DNA of 64,000 nt, from assembly GCA_965199595.1 (NCBI GenBank), contig OZ241182.1, positions 434,001-498,000 on the forward strand, given 5' to 3'. The notes below the pieces were generated by a model. It saw nothing but the letters and a program-made list of their open reading frames with translations, made no database searches and had not been told where the DNA came from. The position numbers and the translations under genes were made by a program. How positions within the stretch are numbered: position 1 is the stretch's first letter; every line of letters begins with the position of its first letter. Source of the DNA: JBBROS01 sp965199595. Its GTDB lineage: Bacteria > Pseudomonadota > Alphaproteobacteria > Acetobacterales > Acetobacteraceae. Of this stretch, positions 42,599-49,545 are shown in pieces.

Positions 42599-44254
42599 TC
42601 ACGCGAGTGGATCGTTCGGCAGGACTCGGTAGCGCAGCACGTCGGCGGCCAACGCGTGCCGCGCCGGGTCGCAGAGCGAAGCCGCCTCCCAGGCCAGCGC
42701 CGCGGCCGAGGTGACGTTGTAGAGCGCCGTCGCAGCCTGTCGGGCCAGGGCCGGTTCGCTTGCAGCGCGGGTGGCGAGCGCGGCGGCGCGGTCGAAGACG
42801 GTCAGCAAGCCGTCGAGCGGCGCGGACTCGAGCAACCCGGCGATATGGGCGCGTAGAGCCTCCAGCGATCCCTCGCGCGCAGCAGCCCGGAGCACGTCTA
42901 GGGCCACCACGTTGCTGGTACCCTCCCAGATCGAACCGAGATGGGCATCGCGCAGCAGGCGGGCGTCGGGCCACTCCTCGATGTAGCCGCAGCCCCCACG
43001 CACCTCCATCGCATCGCCCGTGACCCGGCGCGCATCGCGGCAAGCGCGGAACTTCAGCAGCGGCGTGAGAATTCGCAGGAGCGCGTAAGCGCCGGGCTCA
43101 CCGGCATCGGAGCGGCGTAGCGCCTCCGCAACTTGCAGGAACATCGTGCGGGCCTGCTCGGTCGGCAGAGCCAGCTTGGCCAGCTGTTGCTGCATGAGCG
43201 GCATCTCGATCAGCCGGCGGCCGAAGGCGCGCCGATGCTCGGCGACGTAGGTGGCCTCCGTCAGCGCCCGCCGCATCAGCCCGGCCGCGCGAACGCCGTT
43301 CGACAGGCGCGAGTTGTTGACCATGTCGGCCATCTGGCGGAACCCGGCGCCCGGCACGGCGCGCGGGTCATCGCCGACGAGAAAGGCGAGGGCGCCATCG
43401 AGCCGGATCTCGCCCGACGCCATGGAGCGCGTACCCAGCTTGTCCTTCAGGCGAACGATCCGATAGGCGTTGTGGGTGCCGTCGGGCCGGGTACGCGGCA
43501 ACAGGAACAGTCCAATGGATTTCAGCCCCGGTGCGGCGTCGGCGGGACGGGCGAGCACCATCGCCAGCGCGGCGTCCGGATTGGAGCAGAACCATTTGTC
43601 GCCGGTCAGGCGCCAGCTGCCGTCGGGCATTGCTTCGGCGACGACGGTCGTAGCCCCGACGTCGGAGCCGGCGCCCTGCTCGGTCATGAACATCGCGCCC
43701 TGAGTGAAGGCCATACCGTCGAGATCGTCGGCCAGAAGCGCCGGGAGATGGCGGGCAATCAGGTCGTCGGAGCCGAACTTGCGCAGCGTGCGGATGAGGC
43801 TATCGGTCATGCTCACGGGGCACAGCAGGCCGAACTCGGCCTGCGCGAACAGATAGGTCAGCAGATATTTCGCCGCCGGCGGCATCGGGTCGGGCCAGCC
43901 GAGAACCCCGCCACGGTGCGACAGGGCGGCCAGGCCGAACTCGCCGAAGGCCAGACGCTCCATCTCGCGATAGGCCGGATGCTTGTCGATGGACTGGACG
44001 TCTTCGCCACGGCGGGTACGCGGGCGGAGAACGGGCGGGTGGCGATCGGCTTGGCCGGCGAGCTCGTCCAGCGTGGAGCCGGCTAAGCCGCCAAGACGGT
44101 CGAGATGCGGCAGCAGATGGTCGGCGAGCGCCGGCGGCAGATAGAGTCGGGCGAGGGATGCAAGCGCCGGGTCGGCGCGGAACAGGTTAAGTCCCGCGCT
44201 ATCCGGGACGGCACTCTCGGAAGTGGCGCGCTCGCCAAGCGTCATCCCGTCCAT
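42599..44254 (-). CDS. AidB-like acyl-CoA dehydrogenase family protein
   Basis: 551 aa, longer than ordinary acyl-CoA dehydrogenases (about 380). The N-terminal extension (NLFRADPALASLARLYLP), the MTEQGAGSDVGATTVVAEAM motif, the WFCSNPDAALAMVLAR stretch, LKDKLGTRSMASGEI and the LGSIWEGTSNVVALDVLRA ending are those of the AidB (alkylation response) group. AidB binds DNA and FAD and is induced by alkylating agents, although many relatives are metabolic. ATG 44254 sits one base after the upstream gene's stop (TGAC ATG); 44245 is an alternative. Co-transcription with a binding-protein gene argues for a metabolic role here. Confidence 0.85.
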   Translation of the reverse strand: MDGMTLGERATSESAVPDSAGLNLFRADPALASLARLYLPPALADHLLPHLDRLGGLAGSTLDELAGQADRHPPVLRPRTRRGEDVQSIDKHPAYREMERLAFGEFGLAALSHRGGVLGWPDPMPPAAKYLLTYLFAQAEFGLLCPVSMTDSLIRTLRKFGSDDLIARHLPALLADDLDGMAFTQGAMFMTEQGAGSDVGATTVVAEAMPDGSWRLTGDKWFCSNPDAALAMVLARPADAAPGLKSIGLFLLPRTRPDGTHNAYRIVRLKDKLGTRSMASGEIRLDGALAFLVGDDPRAVPGAGFRQMADMVNNSRLSNGVRAAGLMRRALTEATYVAEHRRAFGRRLIEMPLMQQQLAKLALPTEQARTMFLQVAEALRRSDAGEPGAYALLRILTPLLKFRACRDARRVTGDAMEVRGGCGYIEEWPDARLLRDAHLGSIWEGTSNVVALDVLRAAAREGSLEALRAHIAGLLESAPLDGLLTVFDRAAALATRAASEPALARQAATALYNVTSAAALAWEAASLCDPARHALAADVLRYRVLPNDPLA

Positions 44255-44255
44255 G

Positions 44256-45479
44256 TCAGCCTCGGGCCATTTGGCAGGCGCTTTCTGCCAGCGGTCGGTA
44301 GGCATCGACGCCCGGGGTGGTGGCGATGGCGTTGTAGATGTCCCACGGGCTTCGGCTCTGCGCAGGTGTCTTGGCCTGAAAGAGGTGGAGATCGGAGAGG
44401 AAGCGGCCGTCGGCGCGGATGCTCGCGGTGCCGAAACAATCGTCGTCGGTTGGGATCGCCTTCATTGCGGCAATTGCCGCCCGGCCGGAGCGCATGAATT
44501 CGGGGCCATTCGCCTTGGCGGTCTTCATCCAATGCAGCGTTGCGGCATAGCAGGCGGCGTGCAAGCTGGACGGGTAATTGCCGTTGGTCTTGGGCAGGAA
44601 CCGGTTGGTGAACGCGCGTGTGCGCTCGTTCAGATCCCAGTAGAACGGCTCTGACAGATAGAGACCCTCGGCGATGGGGAGGCTCATGGCGTGCACCTCG
44701 GTGATGAAGCCGAACATTGCCGCGATGGTGACCGTGGTGCCGAGGCCGAACTCGTGGGCCTGCTTGACCGCGTTTTCCATGTCGCCGCCGGTGCTGCACA
44801 TGGCGACCACGTCAGCGCCGCTGGTCTGGGCTTGTAGCAGGAAGGCAGCGAAATCCGTCGTGCCAGGGAAGGGGTAGCGCGCACTGCCGATCACCTGGCC
44901 GCCGCCGGCCTGCACGACGTTGCGGACCTCAGCCTCGAGCGTCTGGCCGAACACGTAGTCGGCGACGACGAGGAACCACTTCCTCTTGCCTAACTTGAGC
45001 ACGGCGTTGCCGGTCGAGTGCGCATTGCCGTAGGTGTCGGGCGCGAAATGGATGGTGTTCGGGTTGCACCATTTGCCGGTCAGGTCGGCCGACGCCGCGC
45101 CACTGATGAGCAGAGTTTTGTCGCGCTCGATGACGAGGTTGCGCACGGCGAGCGCGATGGCCGTGTTGTTGACGTCGGCCACGGCTTCGACCGACTCGCG
45201 ATCGAACCAGGAGCGTGCGACCGAGGCGCCGATGTCCGGTTTCTGCTGATGATCGGCCGCGATGACCTCGACCTTGAAGCCGTGCGTCTCCGGCCGGAAG
45301 TCCTCGACCGCCTGCTTGGCCGCCAGCACCGAGGTCGGCCCAGAATTGTCGCGGTATTGCCCGGAAAGGTCGGTCAGCACGCCGAGGCGCAACGTCGGCA
45401 GTTGCTGGGCACGTGCTCGGGTGGTCAGAAGCAGGGGTGCTGCAAGAGTTGTGGCGACGAGCCCACGGCGATTGAGCAT
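44256..45479 (-). CDS. ABC transporter substrate-binding protein (Leu/Ile/Val-binding type), orphan
   Basis: 407 aa with a signal peptide containing RR (NRRGLVATTLAAPLLLTTRARA). The mature start LRLGVLTDLSGQYRDNSGP, AADHQQKPDIGASVARSWFD, VADYVFGQTLEAEVRN and the C-terminal DDDCFGTASIRADGR are characteristic of type I periplasmic binding proteins. It is a clear paralogue of the protein at 9565-10758 with shared motif order. No permease or ATPase is nearby. It is followed directly by the AidB-like dehydrogenase, so both probably serve uptake and oxidation of the same organic acid; this is inferred from context. Confidence 0.88.
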   Translation of the reverse strand: MLNRRGLVATTLAAPLLLTTRARAQQLPTLRLGVLTDLSGQYRDNSGPTSVLAAKQAVEDFRPETHGFKVEVIAADHQQKPDIGASVARSWFDRESVEAVADVNNTAIALAVRNLVIERDKTLLISGAASADLTGKWCNPNTIHFAPDTYGNAHSTGNAVLKLGKRKWFLVVADYVFGQTLEAEVRNVVQAGGGQVIGSARYPFPGTTDFAAFLLQAQTSGADVVAMCSTGGDMENAVKQAHEFGLGTTVTIAAMFGFITEVHAMSLPIAEGLYLSEPFYWDLNERTRAFTNRFLPKTNGNYPSSLHAACYAATLHWMKTAKANGPEFMRSGRAAIAAMKAIPTDDDCFGTASIRADGRFLSDLHLFQAKTPAQSRSPWDIYNAIATTPGVDAYRPLAESACQMARG

Positions 45480-45750
45480 GACTGAACCTCCCGTTTTTCG
45501 GAACGCTAGAAGATAGGACCCATCAGTTCAAATCGTGGCTCCAGCGACGGGCGAATGCCACGTCGCAATAAACCAGCCGATCGTCCGCATGCGCCCGAGC
45601 CATGCCCTCAACGACCGTGGTCTCGACGAGCCTGAGAGGGTGGCAGAGAAGTCTCTGCGCGGGTGACTCTGTTGCAGGGATCACCGCCGTATTTACTGGG
45701 GTAAGGTGAAGCAGGGGCGTGTTGCCCATCACTGTCTGAGGTGGGTTGTC
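45480..45750. other. Non-coding gap leading into the IS graveyard
   Basis: A short minus-strand stretch at 45523-45660 (LVETTVVEGMARAHADDRLV) looks like the C-terminal end of a protein but could not be assigned. CAGAGA-AG-TCTCTG forms a small dyad near 45650. The IS5-like remnant begins shortly after, and its outer end probably lies here. Confidence 0.35.
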
Positions 45751-46415
45751 GTGCCGTTCAAAGCCGATGCCGAGCGCCGCCGTCACATCCCGAAGCAACG
45801 GCATCGGGTCACGAACTCTGCGACCTGCGATGCGGCCCTGCGGCAACGCGGTAGCCTCACGGTCTGGTTCACCGACGCCGCCTCGCGGCCTGGAAGGCTG
45901 AGCCTCGAACGACCCGAGGCGGCCAGCAGCACTGTTCGGCCCTGGCCATTGCGACGGCGCTGACATTGCGGTCGGTGTTCCGCCTGGCGCTGCGCCAGAC
46001 CGAAGGGCTGATCGGCTCCATCATCGCCCTGCTCGGCCTTGATCTCGCCATGCCGGACCATACGACGCCCAGCTGAAGGGCCGAGAGCCTGGAGGTGGTC
46101 CGCCCGCGTCCGGACTGCGATCCCGTGCACCTCCTGGTGGACAGCACGGGGCTGAAGCTTTGCGGCTCGGGCGGAGCTGGCCAAGGTTCCGCTCGCGCAG
46201 CGAGTGGAATGCCAGTGGAGGGGAATGGCTGCTCGAGAAGCACGGCACGAAACCCGGCGGCCGTGGCGCAAGCTGCACATTGGCGCGGACACCAACACAG
46301 GACAGATTGCCGCTGCGGCGTTGACCGCCAGCGATGTCGATGACGCCTCGCAGGTTGGATCCTTGCTCGACCAAGCGGCCAGCCCGGTTGCGTCCTTCAC
46401 CGCCGACGGCCGATG
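45751..46415 (+). pseudogene. IS5-family transposase remnant with frameshifts and a 50-bp element
   Basis: Recognisable pieces in sequence order: VPFKADAERRRHIPKQRHRV and ALRQRGSLTVWFTDAA in one frame, then after an indel at about 45880 AEPRTTRGGQQHCSALAIA, LRQTEGLIGSIIALLGLDLA and PDHTT, an in-frame stop, HLLVDSTGLKLCGSG, the 50-bp insertion at 46173-46222, and EWLLEKHGTK. Around LHIGADTNTGQI and VDDASQVG the IS5 sequence continues to FTADG, where it joins an IS481 piece. DSTGLK contains the first catalytic Asp. The element is plainly dead. Confidence 0.8.
46173..46222 (+). repeat. 50-bp two-stem palindromic element, copy in IS5 remnant
   Basis: Starts GGAGCTGGCCAAGG and ends GCCAGTGGAGGG. 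Outer stem CTGGC/GCCAG and inner stem TTCCGCTCGC/GCGAGTGGAA with a GCA loop. It follows GGCTCGGGC and precedes GAATGGCTG. Removal restores the Gly-Ser-Gly-Glu-Trp-Leu codons expected for this IS5 group, with a net gain of exactly 50 bp. Confidence 0.92.
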
Positions 46416-46721
46416 CCGCCATGGGGCCCAAGGAGCCGCGCTCCACCGCCCTGACGCCGGAGCAGGAGGCCATCCATGGTGGTCGCATTCCGCCGGCACA
46501 CGCTGCTGCCGCTCGACGACTGCCTCTATGCCCTCCAGCCCAGCATCGCGCACCTGACGCGCTCAACCCTGCACCGCTGCCTGGAACGACACGGCATCTC
46601 CCGCTACCCTATCGGCTACTTCCACATCGACATCGCCGACGTCAGAACCGAGCAAGGCAGGCTGCGGCTCTTCGTCGGCATCGATCGCACCAGCCGCTCT
46701 TATGCACTGGCATGGCTGTGA
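46416..46721 (+). pseudogene. IS481-family transposase fragment
   Basis: GPKEPRSTALTPEQEA in one frame is followed, after a small shift, by VVAFRRHTLLPLDDCLYALQ, PSIAHLTRSTLHRCLERHGI and YPIGYFHIDIADVRTEQGRL. These are typical of IS481 transposases. Between SR and YPIGYF the family normally has about 15-20 more residues, so there is an internal deletion. The fragment ends soon after FVGIDRTSRSYALAWL. Neither terminus of the element is present. It is fused to IS5 sequence on the left. Confidence 0.78.
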
Positions 46722-46814
46722 TTCGCTGGCGGGTGTCGCGTAAGCCGCTGATTGTGTTTACGGGTTGGGTGTCGAGACCATCCACTTCACCGATCCCGCC
46801 GGGCCACACCCGCC

Positions 46815-47226
46815 ATGTCCGATGATACGGCCACGCCGTTCCTGTTTCCAGCCGCCGCCCGCAAGAAGGTCACCGCTGCTTTCGATGGAGGCCGGCTCAC
46901 CTCCGACGGTGGCGTCATGCTCCTGGCTGCCGCCGAGCGCCGCCTTGGCGTTGCCGACCGATTGGCCGCGTTGACCGCCGAGCCGCGCAATCCGGCCTTC
47001 GTGACGCACAGCATCGCCGATATCCTGCGTGCCCGCATGCTCGCCATCGCCTGCGGCTACGAGGACGCCGACGACCTCGACCACCTGCGCACCGACCCCG
47101 GGTTCAAGCTCGCCTGCGGCCGCCTGCCGGACACGGGGGCGCGACTGCGCCAGCTACGCCCGCCCTCCCAAGGCGGTAACGCTCGATGTCGATGATACCG
47201 TGGACGTCGTGCACGGCCACCAGCAG
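46815..47226 (+). pseudogene. IS1380-family transposase fragment with internal deletion
   Basis: The N-terminus (FPAAARKKVTAAFDGGRLTS, DGGVMLLAAAERRLG) and the ILRARMLAIACGYEDADDLD segment are typical of IS1380. After LACGRLPDTG the sequence jumps in another frame to CASYARPPKAVTLDVDDTVD and VVHGHQQ, so an internal block is deleted. The rest of the element, including the C-terminal catalytic region, is absent, and antisense IS66 sequence starts directly afterwards. The start is ATG 46815. Confidence 0.8.
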
Positions 47227-47228
47227 CA

Positions 47229-47405
47229 GGCGCAGTCGGCGGGCGCAGAGGCGACGATGCGCCCGCGCGGCAGGTGAAGCTGGCCAAGTTTCCGCCTGCG
47301 AGGCAGGCGGAATGCCAGCGGAGGGTCCTCCGTCTCGGCAACGATCCGGAGTTTCTGCTCCGGCCGCCTGCGGCGTCGACGCTCAACCTCGGTGACGATC
47401 CCCAT
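47229..47405 (-). pseudogene. IS66-family OrfA-like fragment, interrupted by the 50-bp element
   Basis: On the minus strand ATG 47405 opens GIVTEVERRRRRRPEQKLRI followed by VAETED, the typical start of an IS66 accessory protein OrfA (TnpA). It is then cut by the 50-bp element at 47276-47325. A degenerate GAS-ASARR stretch after the insertion fits the following family region only loosely. The rest is missing. It is the only host in which the element is antisense to the interrupted gene. Confidence 0.6.
47276..47325 (+). repeat. 50-bp two-stem palindromic element, copy in IS66 fragment
   Basis: Starts GAAGCTGGCCAAGT and ends GCCAGCGGAGGG. Outer stem CTGGC/GCCAG and inner stem TTCCGCCTGC/GCAGGCGGAA with a GAG loop pair fully. 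The sequence before it (GGCAGGT) is not GGGC. It differs from the other copies at position 2 (A for G) and 14 (T for G). Confidence 0.88.
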
Positions 47406-47418
47406 CCAGCCTGCCCCT

Positions 47419-47454
47419 GATCTTAACAGCGCCCATGCGAGCGCCGCTAAGATC
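47419..47454. other. Inverted repeat at the end of the IS debris
   Basis: GATCTTA at 47419-47425 and TAAGATC at 47448-47454 form a perfect 7-bp dyad around a 22-nt spacer. It marks the upstream side of the IS66 OrfA fragment. The 150 bp to the next gene hold nothing else. Confidence 0.3.
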
Positions 47455-47551
47455 ACCCACCCGCCTAGGCCGGAGTAGGCCGTCCCGACCCTAGGGAGAC
47501 GTTCCATCCCGCTTGATCCCGGTTTTCCTTACGGTTGGGTGCCCTCAGCGA

Positions 47552-48724
47552 TCACGGCGGCCACGAGATGACGGTGCCTCCAGGCCCCTGCAGCACGCCG
47601 GACGGCACGTCGTATTGCGGCTGCAGCACCGTCACGGCGGCATGTGCGGCAGAGATGTCGTGCGCCGCCTTCGTGCCGTCGAACGACACCCGGGCGATGG
47701 AGACCAGCGCCGTGCCCTGGCCAGGATCTATGGCGATCGGGGTCGCGCGCCACGAACTGAAATGCAGGTCGTGCAGTTTCACGCCGGTGGCCGCGGCGGT
47801 GATCGAGACCCCGCCCAGCGTGCCGGCGGCGCCCGGGTTCGCGCCGATGAACACGTCGGCGATCTCCACGCTGCGGATCGTGTCGCGGGAGGCTTCCAGC
47901 CGGAAGCCATAGCCGCCCCGCCGCGCCTCGGCGCACATGCCGCCGCGCCAGACGATATGCACGCCCGCGCCCATCCGCAGGCAGAAGCCGTCGTCGATCC
48001 CCTGGATCACCTGCAGGTCGGAGATCAGCAGACCCTCGACATGCGGATAGATGGTGCCGCTGATGTTGGCCGGCAGGTCCACGCCCCGGCCGCCCTGCAC
48101 CAGCGTGCCGCCCGCGATGGTGTCGTTGACCGTCGCCGAGCTGGCGGGCTCATAGGCGAAGGCCACGCCGTTGTTGAGGTAGAAACCGCCGAACACCCTG
48201 ACCGCATCACCCGACACCAGACGCATCGCCCTGGGAAAGCCGATCACCGTCAGCTGAACCAGGTCGACCGGCAGCGGGTTCTGGTCCCCCTTGGCGATGG
48301 TGACGCCGGTGGCGGCCAGGGTGCCGGACTGCTGCAGGGTCACGTTCTCGACCGAGCTCTGCCCGCCGGTCACCAGTATCACCGCCGCCACGGGAGCGGC
48401 GGGCGCGATCTGCGAGGCGGGTCCCAGCCCGACCAGGCGGACCTTCGCGGGCAGGTTGATGGGAGCGGAGACCAGGCAGCTCCCATCCGGCACGGCAACC
48501 GTGCCACCGCCCCTGGCCGACGCCGCGGCGATGGCGGCCGTGAAGGCAGCCGCGTCATCCTGCCCGGTGCAGGGCGGATGGCCCGCCGTGCCATAGGCGA
48601 CGAGGCTGATCGCGCCGCCCGGCACCGCCGTGTCCGGCCCGGCGCCCCTGGCGGCCGGCGGTAAACCGACCAGGGCTGGCGGCAGCAAGGCCAGCACGCT
48701 CAGCAGCGGGATCAGACGCATCAT
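47552..48724 (-). CDS. Secreted pectate-lyase-like (parallel beta-helix) protein
   Basis: 390 aa from ATG 48724, with a signal peptide (LLSVLALLPPALVGLPPAARG). The start of the mature part, GAISLVAYGTAGHPPCTGQD followed by DAAAFTAAIAAASARGGGTV and VPDGSCLVSAPINLPAKVRL, is the standard opening of Pectate_lyase_3/glycosyl-hydrolase-28-like beta-helix proteins. The rest consists of repeated short beta-strand motifs. No catalytic triad could be assigned, so it may be a structural surface protein or a polysaccharide-acting enzyme. It is the first intact gene on the right of the IS debris, and flgD lies 147 bp upstream. Confidence 0.75.
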   Translation of the reverse strand: MMRLIPLLSVLALLPPALVGLPPAARGAGPDTAVPGGAISLVAYGTAGHPPCTGQDDAAAFTAAIAAASARGGGTVAVPDGSCLVSAPINLPAKVRLVGLGPASQIAPAAPVAAVILVTGGQSSVENVTLQQSGTLAATGVTIAKGDQNPLPVDLVQLTVIGFPRAMRLVSGDAVRVFGGFYLNNGVAFAYEPASSATVNDTIAGGTLVQGGRGVDLPANISGTIYPHVEGLLISDLQVIQGIDDGFCLRMGAGVHIVWRGGMCAEARRGGYGFRLEASRDTIRSVEIADVFIGANPGAAGTLGGVSITAAATGVKLHDLHFSSWRATPIAIDPGQGTALVSIARVSFDGTKAAHDISAAHAAVTVLQPQYDVPSGVLQGPGGTVISWPP

Positions 48725-48871
48725 CCGTGGCTGCCGGCTGCCGCGTGATCGCCGGGTGGGGGAGGATTCATGCCGGGCCATCCAGTCCAGGTGTATGCGG
48801 CACGGTGCCAGCCACGCCGATGATCCGCCACCAGGGCCGGAACACCAAGCCTGCGGCCCGGCGCCGCCCGC

Positions 48872-49528
48872 CTATTTCGCCCCCACCGACTGCACGGCGG
48901 AGAAATCCGCCTGCAGGCTGCCCAGCGCCACCTTCATCGAGTCGCCCACCTTCTGCACCCCGGTCGCCGTCGCCAGCACCGTGAACGGCACGGCGCTCCC
49001 GTCCGCCCCGGCCGCGACCACCTTGTAGGCGCCATCCGGCATGGTCTGCCCGTTGGCGCCCCTGCCGTCCCAGCTCCAGGTGTTGGTCCCGGCGGTGCTG
49101 GTCACGGCGGCGTCCTGCAGCTTGGTGCCGGACAGCGAATAGACGCCGATCGAGACCGGCTGTGCCGTCGTGGTGTTGAACTGGATCGCCGCCCTGCCGC
49201 CCTGCAGGCTCAGCTCGTCGGAGCTGAGCGACACCTGCTGCCCCACCAGGGCCGAGGATTGCAGCAGGGTGCTGCCCTGCGTCGCCTGGATCAGCTTGGT
49301 CAGGCTGCTGTTGGTGTTGATCTGCTGCTCCACGCTGGCGAACTGCACCAGCTGCTGGGTGAACTGGTTGGTGTCCATCGGCGCCGTCGGGTCCTGGTTC
49401 TGCAGCTGGGTCATCAGCAGCTTCAGGAAGTCGTTGAAGTTGCCGGCCAGCGAGGTGAGCGAGCCGGTGGCGGCCGGCTTGGCGGCGGCGCTGGCGGCGG
49501 CGGCGCTGGTGGCGGTGGTGGTGGTCAT
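48872..49528 (-). CDS. flgD: Flagellar hook assembly protein FlgD
   Basis: 218 aa. The N-terminal signature FLKLLMTQLQNQDPTAPMDT followed by NQFTQQLVQFASVEQQI identifies FlgD, the scaffold that caps the growing hook. The C-terminal FlgD Ig-like domain (WSWDGRGANGQTMPDGAYKV) is present. The extreme N-terminus is Ala/Thr-rich. It lies downstream of fliK in the same direction with a 17-bp gap. Both are transcribed away from flgE, which starts on the opposite strand. Confidence 0.95.
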   Translation of the reverse strand: MTTTTATSAAAASAAAKPAATGSLTSLAGNFNDFLKLLMTQLQNQDPTAPMDTNQFTQQLVQFASVEQQINTNSSLTKLIQATQGSTLLQSSALVGQQVSLSSDELSLQGGRAAIQFNTTTAQPVSIGVYSLSGTKLQDAAVTSTAGTNTWSWDGRGANGQTMPDGAYKVVAAGADGSAVPFTVLATATGVQKVGDSMKVALGSLQADFSAVQSVGAK

Positions 49529-49545
49529 CGGCCGATCCTTTCTGG

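Noticed and set aside
44256..45479. The binding protein and AidB-like gene as a DNA-repair operon
   Set aside because: A secreted binding protein argues for substrate uptake, and AidB relatives are often metabolic.
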